A DNA stretch of 64,000 nt, from assembly GCF_020497125.1 (NCBI RefSeq), contig NC_059082.1, positions 53,776,524 through 53,840,523 on the forward strand. Direction: 5' to 3'. This DNA comes from Mauremys mutica. Its lineage: Eukaryota; Chordata; Testudines; Geoemydidae. A program made the translations under genes and the position numbers. This document shows, one piece after another, positions 11,546 to 23,192 of this stretch. Each line of letters starts with the position of its first letter. Within the stretch, counting starts at the first letter, position 1. The notes beneath the pieces were generated by a model, which searched no databases, was not told the origin of the DNA, and saw only the letters and a program-made list of their open reading frames with translations.

Positions 11546-12300
11546 CAGGGATGGGCAAACTTTTTGGTCTGAGGGCCACATCTGAGTATAGAAATTGTAT
11601 GGCAGGCCATCAATGCTCACAAAATTGGGGTTGGGGTGCGGGAAGGGGTGAGGGCTCTGGCTGGGGGTGCGGGCTCCAGGGTGGGGTCAGAAATAAAGAG
11701 TTCAGGGTGTGGGAGGGGGCTCCGGGCTGGGGGTGGAGGGGGGTTCAGGGGAGTGAGGGCTCTGGCTGGGGGTGCGGGGCTGAGGATGAGGGGTTTGGGG
11801 TGTAGGAGGGTGCTCTGGGCTGGGACCGAGGAGTTCAGAGGGCGGGGGGGGGGTGAGGCAGGGGGTTGGTGCACCTGTGGGAGGAGACAAGGGCTCTGGC
11901 TGGGGGTGCAGGCTCTGGGGTGGGGCTGGGGATGAGGGGTTTGGGGTGCAGGAGGGTTCTCCAGGCTAGGATCGAGGGGTTTGGAGGATGGGAGGGGGAT
12001 CAGGGCTTGGGGGTGGCTCAGGGGTGCAGGCTCTTGTCGGCGCTTAACTCAAGCAGCTCTCTGAAACAGCGGCATGTCCCCTCTCTGGCTCCTACACAGA
12101 GGCGCAGCCAGCCTGCTCTGCCGCGCACTGCCCTGTCTGTAGGCGTTGCCCCTGCAGCTCCCATTGGCCATGGTTCCCAGCCAATAGGAGCTTTGGGGGC
12201 GGCGCTTGGGCCAGTGGCAGTGTGCGGAGCGGAGCCCCCTGGCTGCCCCTACGGGTAAGAGCCAAAGAGTGGGCATGCAGTTGCTTCTGGAAGCAGCATG
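11546..12300. mobile_element. hAT-like element of the GGGTGGGCAAAC family, 3' incomplete
   Basis: The left end cagggatgggcaaactttttgg and following agggccacatctgagtat match the intact copy at 47557. The interior (11630-12030) is a G-rich, strand-asymmetric imperfect repeat of gggtgagggctctggctggg-type units. The right part (12050-12250) matches the family's cgcc-rich arm, but the terminal repeat is missing. No coding. The many long frames here are by-products of high GC. Confidence 0.6.
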
Positions 12301-12924
12301 AAAGAAGGAAAACAAACTTTTTTTTTTTTACACTGTATGGGTTGCAGTGCTTTTGCATTTAATTTTATGGTATTGGACTCTTGGGGTTTTTTTGGGTTTT
12401 TTTTGCACTAACTGGTGTTACCTTTTTGTACTACATGTTTAATTTTTTTCTGGTAATAAGAGGACAAGTGGTTTGTTGTTGTTGTTGTTGTTTTGCTTTA
12501 TATTACTTAAGGCTGCTTTTACTTTGTATAGCATGTATTTTTTTTAAATACTACAAGTGTTATTATTAGAATATATTGACTTAATTTTATATTTTAAAGC
12601 AATTAGAACATTATTGAATGGTTCCTAGGGGTGTTCCCCCTTATCTTTGCTAGTACAGACATTCTGTTTCCAGCCTGCTAATTCATTACCTCCCTAATCC
12701 TGTCTTGCCAAAAATAAGACCTCACTAATGTCTAATTACTCATGTTAGGCCAGGCCTACAGTAAGGTGGGTCTCAGCTTCCTTATTACTGAGATTTTTCT
12801 TGGAGCTTTGAGATTGGGACTAGACTTCTTTTCCTTTTTCTCTAGGCTGAGGTGAACTTTCTGAAAATGTGGCTTCAGAGAGCATCAGAGTTTAATTCTA
12901 GCTTTAACCTTTATTAAAATTCCT

Positions 12925-12930
12925 AATAAA
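12925..12930 (+). terminator. Poly(A) signal AATAAA, unit 1
   Basis: An AATAAA followed within 25-45 nt by a block (gtgtcctccagtttcctgga) also found after the AATAAA at 26450 in unit 2. Conservation between duplicates supports a real cleavage region. Confidence 0.6.
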
Positions 12931-13020
12931 AACTTGTTTTAAAAACTCCTTTGTGTCCTCCAGTTTCCTGGAAATGTTTTCAGTACCTGAGATGGTTGCA
13001 ACAAAGATTCCCGAGGTGAC

Positions 13021-13900
13021 AAATTTCCCCCATACTAATTTCTCTCTCCACCGTCAGGAATCAGGAGTATGTGTGCACTAAACAGCTTGCTCAGACCCTG
13101 GCTACTTGAAGGAAATTTGCACCAGTATAATGAATGTACACCGATGCCAACCCCTGATGCAGACATGCTGAATGGCACAAAGTGAGGCTTTGATTGGGTA
13201 GCTCAGTTTGGTAACACTAATGTAGGGATACATGTATGACTTTCCTTAATGTAGATAGGGCATTAGAGCTGGAAAGGCTACTTCCTGAGAGCCTGGACAT
13301 ATGAACTCTTCCAGCTGGGGCACAAATTGTCTCCTCCCTGGCAGCAACATCTGCACCTGTCTCCCCTCTGTTGATTCCATTTCTCTTTAGGAATTTAATT
13401 AACTGTTTTTATTTAAACAGAAGAGCCGGAGCTCCTTTCAGAGGTTCTGGCCAGACTCCCTCCCAGGCTTCTGGTATTCATCAGCTATCCATCTTCTGTC
13501 CCAATTTTTGGGTACTTTTTGGAATACTCAATTCCCTGGTGTGTTTCCCTGGTATCCACTGGCCCATTTTCTGTGTCAAAGTTGCACCTTGGAGGCTCTG
13601 GCTATGTAGATGGGACCACTGAATTTCAACAGCTGGTCTCTGATTGCACATCAGTCTACTTGTCTTTGCACAGGTCGGCAAACAACTGACATCACTGGAC
13701 AAAACAGCTGACTCTTGTTTACAATCTAAAGTTAATAGTTAAATCATCTTAGTCTGGCATTTTAAAATAGACTCATACATGTCATCTAAATAGGAGAGAA
13801 ACAAAACCATTCTGACCAGGGAATTTCTCCAGGATCTCTTGGAGAGAAAGTGAGATTTCATTCCTGGACTAGATAAGTGGGGTTGGAAGGACTGTTGATG
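13021..13900. other. Downstream tail of duplication unit 1
   Basis: No gene. Matches 26.5-27.24 kb downstream of unit 2 (e.g. ttctggccagactcc, ctgattgcacatcagtc, cggcaaacaactga) and then, after a gap, 30.17-30.24 kb. It marks the right edge of the duplicated segment. Confidence 0.55.
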
Positions 13901-15239
13901 ACAGAGAAATAATCCAAAGGAGCCTAGAGAGAATGGAAATGTGGGCAGGAAATTACAATATGGGAATGAATTGTATGAAACAAGGAAGGGAAATCAGGTA
14001 CCCCTTTCTTCATCCTCATCAAGAGACTGGGAGGGGGCAGACAATAGCAGTGCGAGAGCTGGGGGGTGGGGAGGGAACTCACCGCAGGAGGAATGGCTTT
14101 TCTTCTTTTTGAAATCAGTGCAGGTGGGGAGGAGTTCCTGGGGCAGTCAGAGGTTGAAATTGGGGGGTAAGCAGGGTCTTTCCAGATGCTTAGCAGAGGG
14201 CCTATTTTAACTGCTTGCCTTGATGGCATAGGAGGAGGCATGTTGCCCTGAATCAAGCCTCATAGTCCTTGACATCCCCAGCACAGATTATTTGTGGTGA
14301 GTGAGGAGAGGGATGATCTGGAGGAGGTAAATGTAGCTTGAACCATGTGGAGAGACAGTGAGCAAGCTGGCACATTGATAAAATCACCTGGTGGTAATGC
14401 AGGATGTGCGCACTTCTCTGTGCTCATCTGACTACAGCCTGTTATCTTACCAGCAGTCAGTAAAATGGGGTTAAGGCCTGGAGCGGGGTTAGAGGGAACA
14501 ATGTGATGGGTCTGACCTTCCTGGTATGACGTATCTCCCCAAACAATGTTGTCGGCTCAGCAGTGTTGGTCCCATGGTCACCAAGGAGGGTGAGATACTG
14601 TACCTGGAGCTAGGAGGGGTCAGTAAAATGGGAGTAAGGGCTGGAGCAGGGTTGGAGGACGGAATCGATTCAGTCTGATGCTCCCATTGTCCTTCCTAAT
14701 AAGAAATGTGTCACAACTAACATTACAGTATCAAAATTATTCAAAGCTTTAAGACCCAGCTTCTTTGATACTCTTCTCTGGAACAATTGAATTATCTTTA
14801 CTAAAGCATCCCTATCTAATGCTTCTTTGCTCTTTTCTGAGTGCTGTAGTCCTAGATTTGTAAATGTTGAGTATCCTGCAGTTCTTGGCTGTTTTATTTC
14901 TCCCCTCTCACGGAAATAAGGTTTCATGTGGAATGCGTCACTGAATATATAAATACCAGCTTCCCCCGTCTTCGGTACAGAAAGTCTCGTTTTTGTATGT
15001 TGGTAACAGAGACTATTGAAAGGGCTTTAATTTCTTTGCAAGAGAATCCCATGGTTTAACTATGGATATTACTAGTGCATGTATGTTCCCTGCTCAATGG
15101 CCACCCAGGGCTTCTCCTCCCTGTGCTCCTTAGCTGCTCCCATGGGCTCGCTTGTTAGTTACAAGTAACGGGAGCGTCACAAGCGCAAGTTACAGCGTGT
15201 TTGTTCTATAGCAGTCCCGGCCCCCTTCTTCCTCCCTGG
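13901..15239. other. Intergenic sequence between units 1 and 2
   Basis: I see no gene and no repeat I can name. A pair of similar phrases (cagtaaaatgggg...aagggcctggagcggggtt, about 14458 and 14620) hints at a local duplication. Short open frames on both strands have no family features. Confidence 0.35.
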
Positions 15240-15477
15240 GAGCAATGTCCCTCTCTGTGATTGGTTAGCACGGTCACATGACAGCCCCGTGCTCAGCAGG
15301 GGAGAACCAGTGTCTGTGATGCCTTAGCCATGTCACGTGACAAGGGCTGGCTCCGGCTCCTGCTGCTGCTTTCTTCGCGGGGCCCCCAGCTGGTCCCGGC
15401 CGTCGGCTCTCCGCGGCCTCTGGTCCCAGCCTGGGACTAGACGCGCCAAACGCCAAGTCCTGAGCCGGAGACTAAAG
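15240..15477 (+). promoter_or_regulatory. Promoter and non-coding first exon of zinc-finger unit 2
   Basis: A GC-rich block with an inverted CCAAT box (attgg, about 15260) and two E-box palindromes, gtcacatgac at 15273-15282 and gtcacgtgac at 15332-15341. It ends in a consensus donor (aaag|gtaact) after 15477. The same elements, order and donor recur at 35690-35929 ahead of unit 3. The gtcacgtgac type is bound by USF, MITF or TFE bHLH-Zip factors (family knowledge). The transcription start is not defined; no ATG-led frame continues into the next visible exon. Confidence 0.65.
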
Positions 15478-16900
15478 GTAACTGAGATCTCGGGTAACGT
15501 GCGTCTGTAAAAACACCCCCCTGCTGCCCATCGCCGCTCCCGGCGTGTCTGCGAGTCCCAGGCCGGCTGGCTTTGCTGACATCCCCTTAGCGCTCACAGG
15601 GGCTGACCCAGTTCCAGGACAGCAAGTACACCCGGAAATGGAGCGCTAACCAAGTCCCCCAGCCGGAGAGGGAAGGGGGTAGAAGGAAAGAGAGGGAAAG
15701 GGAACATAAGAAAAGGGGGCGATAAACTCCAAGAGAAGGGCTGCCCAGGGCTGGTACTGTATCATCGAGAAGGATTAATCTAAAAGGAGGCAGACTGAAA
15801 GGCTGCCCTCCCAGACACTGTCAGGGAAACCACCCAAAGTGTAGCCTGTTAGTCTGCTCTCTTGCAGGGTTTTGTTCAGGCTCTGTTAAAGGGAGGTTAC
15901 ACAAATGTCTTGGTTCATTTAGTGCTGTGGAAGATGCAGGGTCTGCAGGGTAGCAGAGGGACCAAGCAAGTGGTATCTGTGCAGAAGAGCCTGAGGGGAC
16001 GTCAGCTTCAAAATGGACTGAAACCCTTTATAAAAATCTCCCCAGTTGCCCTGATCTGAACAACATCCATGTGTTACTCTGCCCCATCTCCCCAGGGAGC
16101 TGGGGGAAGTGAAACGACTGCAGGGGAGCTGGCGCAGGGAACTGTTAATGGAGATATCAGGAAAAGGATGAGGAAGCAGTAAATTGAGGAAGGCAGGAGG
16201 GAGACATTAACCCAGTGTTGCCAACTCTTGTGATAATTGGTGTTTCTCTTAAAGCTCCAGCTTTGTGATTATGTGAGAATCTGTTATCATTTAAAACATG
16301 ACCTCTAAAGGCTCAAAAATCAGAAGGCAAATAAATTTGTTTTTAAAAATTACATGATATTTGAACACTTGGGGTAGCAATGCTTTAATTAAGAGGGAGA
16401 GGCAGCTCTTCAGGACAGGTGAGTGGGAGCAGACAGTGACAGGTGACTGCTTCTGCCCTGCAGCAGCCCAGCAAGGGAACCGCTACACACAGCAAATGTC
16501 TGTGCCAGTGGGGAAAGATTGTCACCTTCTATTTCCTCCCTTTGGGAAGGAGGGTCAGAGATGCCACATCTCCTTCTGCTCAGGCCTTCCTAGGGGGAGA
16601 GAACTGTGACATTGACCTGTCTGGTTACTCACACACACAGAGTCACTGTCCCCTCCACACCCCAGGCTTGTTCTGTTTTCTGATGGTCCCTGGTCTCTGC
16701 CAGTAAGATCTCTGCAAGTCGCTTAATATTGTTCTCTTTCTAAATCCCCCAGTTTATGAAGAGCTGACTCTCCTACTGGGGACACAACACACGTCCTAGC
16801 ACACATCTGACTTTAGCACAAGGTATTTCCCTTCCATGCAACTGAAATGTCCCCTGGTAAAGAGAGTCCTGATCTTGCCCATTTCTCCTCCCTTGAGCAG
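15478..16900 (+). other. First intron of unit 2
   Basis: No coding exon found. About 15.84-16.06 kb matches 36.33-36.56 kb in unit 3 (ggttttgttcagg, aaatgtcttggttcattta, gggaccaagc). I looked for a KRAB A-box exon (VTFEEVAVYF-like) in all frames and did not see one. Confidence 0.55.
16213..16390. mobile_element. MITE with TGTTGCCAAC ends
   Basis: Starts cagtgttgccaactcttgtg and continues with tttctcttaaagctcc, then aaaacatgacctctaa; ends near gggtagcaatgct. The same family's right end (ggttggcaatactg) is at 32120. Damaged, and no target duplication seen. Confidence 0.5.
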
Positions 16901-17008
16901 GATTTCCAATTATCAAACTGGAGATGATCTCCCGCATGGAACAGAAGGAAGAGCCGTTGATCCCCTCTCTCCAGGGCTACGAGGAAACAGCGATACCAAA
17001 TGGCACAG
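16901..17008 (+). CDS. KRAB-B-like exon of unit 2 (open)
   Basis: Acceptor gagcag at 16900 and donor acag|gtgaga after 17008 bound a 108-nt symmetric exon (phase 1 both ends). It is open in the frame that joins the zinc-finger exon at 24353. It encodes FPIIKLEMISRMEQKEEPL then IPSLQGYEETAIPNGT, the KRAB B-box-like segment of reptile KRAB-ZNF genes (…ISR.EQ.EEPW.PDLQG.EE). Trp of the EEPW motif is Leu here. It is the only intact one of four copies in the window. Without a visible A-box exon it probably does not recruit KAP1/TRIM28 by itself, since that contact is made by the A box. The start codon must lie in an exon I have not identified. Confidence 0.7.
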
Positions 17009-17560
17009 GTGAGAATAGTCAGTGAGCGTAATGAAAATCTGGAATTCCCTCAGCCCTGTTGTGAGTTCCCACCACTTTGTCTTGTCTAACTCAGACCACT
17101 GTTGTAACCGGTCTTTGAGTCTTTGTACATGTGCCTCATGTGTGTAAGATCAGAATCTTTCACCAGTCCATTGGGGCTGCCCCTGCACCCTGCATATCCT
17201 TGTGTCCTTCATCTGAGTTCATAAAGGGCAGAGTGGCCACAGCTGTTCCCGACTTCCCTCTTACTGCCCTTGGGAGCAAGATTGAACTCGGTGGTGTCCG
17301 CCTTCTACCATGCATCATTTTTTCTCTCCAACTCTTAATAATTGATTAGTTCTTTTTGTTAATTAAAAAAAGGTTTCTTTGTTATCTCTTTCTTTGTGTC
17401 TTTGTCACTACCACCTTGAATAGGGGATTCAAAGCCCTTGGGCTTTAAGTCTTGTCCATCTTGTAGTGAACTTATTCCCCTGGCTGATGGCCACTGCTGT
17501 TGCTTATTTTGTTTGTGTGAGAACCGTGTGCCTGATAGGTGTTTGATCTGCTAGCCCTTC
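17009..17560 (+). other. Intron of unit 2, 5' part
   Basis: Begins with the duplicated intron start (gaatagtcagtgagcg, cc-cacttt) shared with 39498 onwards in unit 3, then unassigned AT-rich sequence. No gene seen. Confidence 0.4.
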
Positions 17561-18452
17561 TCTTCGAGAACCTGTCAGTTGAGCGATACTCATCTGAAGC
17601 TGTTTCTCCTGGAACAGTCAAGGAGCGGAACATCTCATTCAGAAGAATGCACCTCTGACACTAAAAAAGGACCTGCAGCCTTGAAATCATATCCAGCCAG
17701 TGCTCCTGTGAGTGGAGACCCAACACCTAAGACCAGTATCAATACTGGTCTTAGGTGTTGGGCCATCCCTGGATTCCTAATCCACACTTGGCACCACTGG
17801 GAGTGTCAAAGACCAACCCTGCCTCCTCCACACTATGGCAAGGCAGGTCAGAGCATCAGTCAAAAGACTTCCGGCACCTATCTGCCTCCCCGCAAAAGGA
17901 AAAATCTAACAGGCCTAAGAAGAGTCATATCCCTTCTGCCTCCTCCCAGGAGCCAAACATTAAGCCATCTCCTACAGCAGGGACTAGTGAGGCACGAATG
18001 CCTGCATGCTCAGTACCAAGCAAAGTCAAATTAACCCTGATGTCAGAGTCCAAAACAAGGCAGTCTTACTAGACACTGAAGCCCTTGGTACCAGAACAAG
18101 CACTAGTGGTTGAGTCAATCACGGTGCCAGCAGACATCCTGTTGGCTGCAATCACCATATCACTGGTAGCTTCTGTCATCATCAAGATCACTACTTATAG
18201 CATATTCCTTCTCCTCTCTTGACCATGCTTTTTCTCCCTCCTCTAGCTAGAAACCATCCCCAGTTTCTTCTCCCTGTGCAACTGGGTTAGGTGATGGGTC
18301 ACCTTCTCAACGTATGGCTCCTCATCCTAGGGCCCCATCTCACTCTTCACATTCTGCTTGGCCCTCACCTTGGCATACTCAACCCTATCCGTTTTTTCCT
18401 TTTAATATTCCCTCTTGGCAACAATTTAGATATTGAAGCCCTCCCTCCAAAG
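17561..18452 (+). pseudogene. DIRS retrotransposon gag-like fragment, left part
   Basis: Open stretches around 17579-18034 and 17755-18072 encode a Ser/Pro/Lys-rich, low-complexity segment (e.g. SGTSHSEECTSDTKKGPAAL, SYPASAPVSGDPTPK) like the N-terminal half of vertebrate DIRS gag. It is interrupted at 18452 by a hAT with an 8-bp duplication, and the gag resumes at 23193. A perfect 21-bp inverted repeat (17719-17762) breaks the frame. No recombinase or RT remains here. Inactive. Confidence 0.55.
17719..17762. repeat. Perfect 21-bp inverted repeat with 2-nt loop
   Basis: Left arm 17719-17739 (cccaacacctaagaccagta...) and right arm 17742-17762 are exact reverse complements, separated by ca. 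It lies within the DIRS gag-like fragment. Confidence 0.95.
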
Positions 18453-18873
18453 CAGGGTGGATTTGATTTAAATCACTAGTCGGGAAGACTTGATTTAATC
18501 ATGGATTTCTACATAAAAGTGCATTCTTGTTGGTTGTTATTACCTTAATACATAATCTTCACAACTCAGAGTTAGATGTAGGTTTCATTTTTAGAAGGTA
18601 CACACTATACATTTTAAAGTGATTTATTTTGAAAACTTTTCAGATTAGTTTTACAGCTATATCAGAAAATGAATGATTGTTTGGTTGTTTCATTTACCAA
18701 AGGTAATTGAAGCAGATAGTTCACCTCCCAATGACTTCATAAATATCCCCAATTCAACAGGTTAATCATTAATATTTGGAGGCATTTCTTGCCATGCTGT
18801 ATTAGGAGGAGAACATCACCAGACAGACATTTAAATTGTTTTATTTAACTAAAACAACAACATTAATGTATTC

Positions 18874-19055
18874 TGGAATAGCTCAGTGGTTTGAGCATTG
18901 GCCTGTTAAACCTCGGGTTGTGAGTTCAATACTTCAGGGGGCCATTTAGGGATCTGGGGCAAAAATCAGTACTTGGTCCTGCTAGTGAAGGCAGGGGGCT
19001 GGACTTTCAGTCCCTTCCAGTTCTAGGAGATAGGTGTATCTCCAATTATTATTAT
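18874..19055 (+). mobile_element. tRNA-derived SINE (tortoise Pol III type)
   Basis: ggaatagctcagtggtttga start, B-box-like gagttcaatac, body ggggccatttagggatctgg, tail ttccagttctaggaga followed by an attatt-rich end. Inserted in the hAT element. Confidence 0.85.
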
Positions 19056-19218
19056 AACATATACTATTTTAACAAAACAAGCATATGAATTTTTTAATTT
19101 AGCTAAACATTCAAGTTTTTTAAAATCAGGTTTGTTTTTGTTAAAATTGTTTTAAACTAAAATAGTTAAATGAAATATTTAAAAAAAAACACAAAAATTA
19201 AATCGACTGTTAGCCAGG

Positions 19219-21352
19219 TCAACATGAGAAACTTAAAATAATGGCTTCTGCAGCTAAATCAGTTGTCTTCACCTTCATTTTCCTGTTTGTTTTAATCTGG
19301 AAAAGAAAAACAAGCTTTCGTGCTTTTTCAGGTCCCACATGATTTCTCAGTTTGGAATGAATTAGTCCAAAGGAAGAAAATGTTCTTTCTACAGCGGCAG
19401 AAGAATCTACTGCTGTTAAAAGTGAGATTATCACTTCAACGGTCTCTGAATCCAAGTGCTTAAGTGACTTCCACCAGTTCACTGGTGTGACTTTCTTTAA
19501 AACATCATCAGCAAACATATATTTCTTGAAAGTTTCACCCTTAGCTCTGAAGTTTATTATAGTTGGCATTATGGAGGGATGATTGCTAGATGTCCATGTC
19601 ATAGCCAACTCCTTTTCTTCAGCAGTTCAGGTTTGACCCTGATACCGAGTATTGAGAATATTTGCAAGAAAATGAGCTGGAGATAATGCTTGTTCCATTT
19701 GTTTTTTTAATGCGTGTAATTTAACTCTGTCATTGAATATTTCTCTTTTAAGATCTCACTCAGTTCCTTCCAAATTTCAACAGCATCAGCAATAAAACAG
19801 CTATTTCCCTGCATTTGTTGAAGGCTACAGAAATAGGCTTCAGGGTATTCAGCATGTGTTCAACATTTCTCTTAAGCCCAATGTTGAGAACTTTGGCTGT
19901 GACAGTGCCATCTATTTTTTTCACAATTTTTTCACAAACTGTCATCAGATTAGGCCAGTTCTTGATATAGTGCTCAAAACAATCCACTACTGAGTTTCAT
20001 CGCACGTCTTGGGGGAGAGTTAGCTTGGTTCCTCCCACTTTTTTCAGAGCAGCTGCTGCAAAATGGTTGTTATGGAAGTATTTTGCAATTTCAACAACAT
20101 TAGCCTTTATTTCTGGAACACTGAAGTCTTTGGCTAGGAGGTGCATCAAATGAGCACTGCAACCGTATGTTGTTAGCTTGGGACGCTCTTCTAAATTTCT
20201 TCTCATCTTGGATACATTTGCAGCATTGTCTGTGACCAATTTGCATACTAGACATTTTTTTTTCACAGTTTGTTATAGCTTATACTGCTACTTCTTGTAA
20301 GTATTCTGCTGTGCGTGCATTTCCTGATATATCAATTGTTTCTGTAAGGAAGACATTCCCTTCTTCAGTTGTCACACAAGCACATACAACAGGATCATTG
20401 TGGACATTGCTCCACCCATCAAGACTCAGGTTAACAATTTTACCCTCTAGACTTTTTGCACACTGCTCAATTTCTCTTTCATACGTTTTATCCAACAATT
20501 TGCCTGCGACATCTGCTCTGTTGGGTGGACTGTATCCTGGTCTTAATGACTGAACCATGTTAATGAAGTGTGGGTTCTCAATCATATGGAAAGGAGAGTT
20601 CGTTGCATAAACAAACTGGGCAGTTTTTTCATCAATTACCTCTTTTTGTAATCTGCTGGTTCTTATCACAAACTTATCTCTGGTTGTTTCTGGATGATGG
20701 AGATATTTTTTTCTTTTTGCTACAGGTGATATACTGTGGCTATGTGACATACATGATGTGACTGAAACACTATCATTGGCAGATAACTCTGAAACTGTAG
20801 AAAATGATGATCTTGAAGGTGGATAGTCTTCCGAATCCTGTATGTTGAGGATGGATTCTCCTAAACAAAATAAGTCAATGCAGTTATTTAATTATTATTA
20901 CCATACTGCTCATTTTACTCATTGCATTCACTGACACTCAGATCTCCTTTAAAGGTGAAATTGTAAAAGGAAGATCTGCCTATTTCAGCTATTTATTTTT
21001 TATCACAACTGCATCTAAAATGATAGTACCATAGAGTAACAACTATATTTTTTGTTCAAACATGAGAATTCAAGAATAGTCCAGAAGGAAGACAGGCAGT
21101 CCTTAAGAATGAAGTATGAAATAACGTTTACCAACCTGAAGATCCTTCATGTTCAGACATGTTCCTTTCATCATTTTCAACACAGCTTCCTCCTGAGAAG
21201 GAACGGTTCTCATGATGTTGTTTCATTCGGGCAATCAGGCCTTGCATTTCTTTGTTGCACTGTTTGCATTTTGCACACATGCCTGTCTTACCCAAAGGTA
21301 GAGGAACTTCATTAAAATAGTCCCAGATTGGGTCTCTTTTATGGCCTGCTGC
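19219..21352 (-). pseudogene. hAT-family transposase gene with BED finger, decayed
   Basis: Two-exon minus-strand gene. Exon A (21352 to about 21137) encodes a BED-type zinc finger: RDPIWDYFNEVP, CAKCKQCNKEMQGL, RMKQHHE, ending at a donor (cttcag|gttggt). Exon B starts after tttgtttag at about 20873 and covers the DUF659-like and RNase H-fold regions (NLSLDGWSNVHNDPV, VTDNAANVSKMRRNLE, YGCSAHLMHLLAKD). The C-terminal hAT dimerisation region is at 19608-19219 (SSAAVERTFSSFGLIHSKLR, KARKLVFLF). Breaks: frameshift at an A-run about 20257-20265, TGA at 19997-19999 where the family usually has Trp (…DVRWNS), and further frame loss about 19610-19760. Fossil transposase. Confidence 0.85.
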
Positions 21353-21817
21353 TATTAGACGTTTTCCCTTCTAGTGAGAGAATGTTATGGTAGATCTCAA
21401 ATCAATGAAGGCTACACTCAGAAAGAGCTCAAGACTTCTGGAATATGCTGCTCAAACAGTTTCACTTTTGGTTCTACTGCCTGTCCCTCCCGTCTCACAT
21501 TTATCTCCAGACTTCTTCTTCTTGTCCAGATCTGTTCTGCCCCCAACAATCTTCTATACATTGAACTTTTTGAAACTTTGCACTTTTAGAGAGAGGTGCG
21601 GGAATGAGTCTGTGTACACAGATTTGCAGAGGGACAGTAGGGTTGAGGTCTGTTATTTCTCACCTCTATGTATTATTTATTGATTTATATAAAAACATTT
21701 TTGGTGTTAACAAGCATGTTATCTCTGGAGACACAAATCCACAGTTTGAGAACTGCAAAACTAAGCATCTCTGATGGTATCTTCTAGACGGAGCACTGAG
21801 TTCCATTGTGTAGATAC

Positions 21818-22920
21818 AGTACAGACCCATTTACGCGCGAATCTGCTTAACGCGTGGTAGCGCCATGCCTACCAGTGCTACCTATTTAACACGCAAGACT
21901 CATTAACATGCGGTACAGGAACTAGCTATGTAGCGCTACAGATTTGCTCACTAACTCACTGACCTAGAAATCGACAGGAAGTGCAGAGCGGAAACGTGTT
22001 GTACGTCTTTACCACCAACGGGGGGGGAGGAGAAAGGGGCAGCAAAGTTAAAAGCGCTGCCGCAGCAGCACTTTAAGGATGGCCCTTTGCTGCAGCAGCG
22101 CTTTAAGGATCCTCAAAGTGCTGCCGCGGCAAAGGACCATACTTAAAGTGCTGCCACGGCAGAGCTTTAACGTTGCTGCCCCTACCCCACCCTGCCGTCA
22201 GTAGCCCTGCTGGTAGAGACCTTACCAGCAGGGCCGCCGATGGGAGGGGCAAAAAGGGCAGGGACATTAAGCGCTTTAAGAATGGTCCTTTGCCACAGCA
22301 GCGCTGGGCTGCTGACGGGGGAAGGGGGGGAACTTGCAACATTGAAGTCCTGCCGTGGCAAAGGACCCTGCAGCGCTTTACGGTCTCTACCCCTTTTGCC
22401 CCGCCCTTGGCCGCTGACGGGAATGGGCAAAGGGAGCAGCTGCCCCAGGGCCGGCGATTTAAAAGGGCCCAAGGCTCTGGATGCCGCTACAACAGCAGCG
22501 GCATCTGGAGCCCCGGGCCTTTTAAATCACCATGGGAATCCCAGGCGGCCTGGAAGGGTTGGCTGGGGGGTGCTGACCCTAGCCCCGCCCCTTCCACCCG
22601 AGGCCCCTCCCCTTCCGGGGGCCAGAGCTGCCCCCACCCCGTACCGGAAACCTTGTCCTGAGTTACTTTCACCCCTGTGTAGTAGTAATAATGTTTTTGT
22701 TAGATTACACATTTGAATTCATATTCTTGCAAAGCGCAGTTAACAGATAGGCCTGCAGTATTTGGGACATTGTGAATACGTATGTAATCCTAGATAATTA
22801 TACATGTGTGTATATAGATATCTTAAGATATTTCAGCATGGCCCTCTTAACCCGCAATCCATTAACACGCGGTCGTGACAGCTTGACTCCCAACATCCGC
22901 GCGTAAACAGGTCTGTACTG
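21818..22920. mobile_element. Tigger-like (TA-target) DNA element, 1.1 kb, non-coding
   Basis: Ends cagtacagacccatttacgc and gcgtaaacaggtctgtactg are about 26-bp near-perfect inverted repeats, flanked by TA on both sides (21816-17, 22921-22). The interior lacks a transposase and contains repeated palindromic blocks of the aaagtgctgccgcggc type (22045-22340) and a fragment of another repeat (22432-22677). It is inserted in the hAT 18453-23192. Confidence 0.8.
22432..22677. mobile_element. Fragment of a hAT-like repeat with TTACTTTCACCCCTG end
   Basis: Contains a hairpin (gcgatttaaaagggccc ... gggccttttaaatc, about 22457-22530) and ends gttactttcacccctg at 22677, the complement of the left end cagaggtgaaagtaa at 42209. 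The left end is missing. Innermost layer of this nest. Confidence 0.5.
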
Positions 22921-23192
22921 TAGAAAGATTAATTTAAATAAATCTGTACAGAAGCCCCTGGAACCCCATAAGATTAGGTCCCTAATCCATGAACTACTGG
23001 AACTCATTTACAAAACTTTTCTCAAACATTACATGACTATATTGTCTCATACTATAGAATTAGAATTTATAATCCCTGTTCCATGATGAGATATCTTTGA
23101 GCTATAATGTATCTTAATTAAAACTCTCTTTAGATAGGATTTTTCCCAAAAAAACATTTTTTCAAAAAATCTGTTCATTTTTATTCACCCTG

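Larger units (their letters stand above)
10250..12940 (+). other. Putative 3' UTR of unit 1 with inserted repeats
   Basis: Sequence after the stop matches the same position in units 2 and 3 (aatgaaaaatgc/gagaagtgg block, ttgaggatgg, gtggtgggagcc). It ends at a poly(A) signal shared with unit 2 (12925). About 1.3 kb (11.28-12.6 kb) absent from unit 2 is accounted for mostly by two repeat insertions. A (gtt)n run lies at about 12474-12492. Confidence 0.55.
18453..23192 (-). mobile_element. hAT transposon, 4.74 kb with nested insertions
   Basis: Ends are cagggtggatttgattt (left) and ttattcaccctg (right), hAT-type terminal repeats CAGGGTG. Flanking 8-mers ctccaaag (18445-18452) and ctccaaaa (23193-23200) are a near-perfect target duplication. 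The transposase remnant is on the minus strand (19219-21352). A tRNA SINE (18874-19055) and a Tigger-like element (21818-22920) inserted later. Removing it rejoins the two halves of a DIRS gag. Confidence 0.85.

Noticed and set aside
11302..11935. Overlapping long frames on both strands in the GC-rich block
   Set aside because: Gly/Arg/Pro-rich composition, no domain, many frames open at once; explained by repeat composition and lack of AT-rich stops.
17581..18072. Host gene with 151- and 105-codon frames
   Set aside because: Overlapping frames show DIRS gag-like Ser/Pro/Lys-rich text and are cut by a transposon; treated as a retroelement fossil.
22173..22716. Frames of about 160 codons in the Tigger-like element
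   Set aside because: Interior is palindromic GC-rich repeat; no transposase motifs (no D-D-D/E blocks or HTH).
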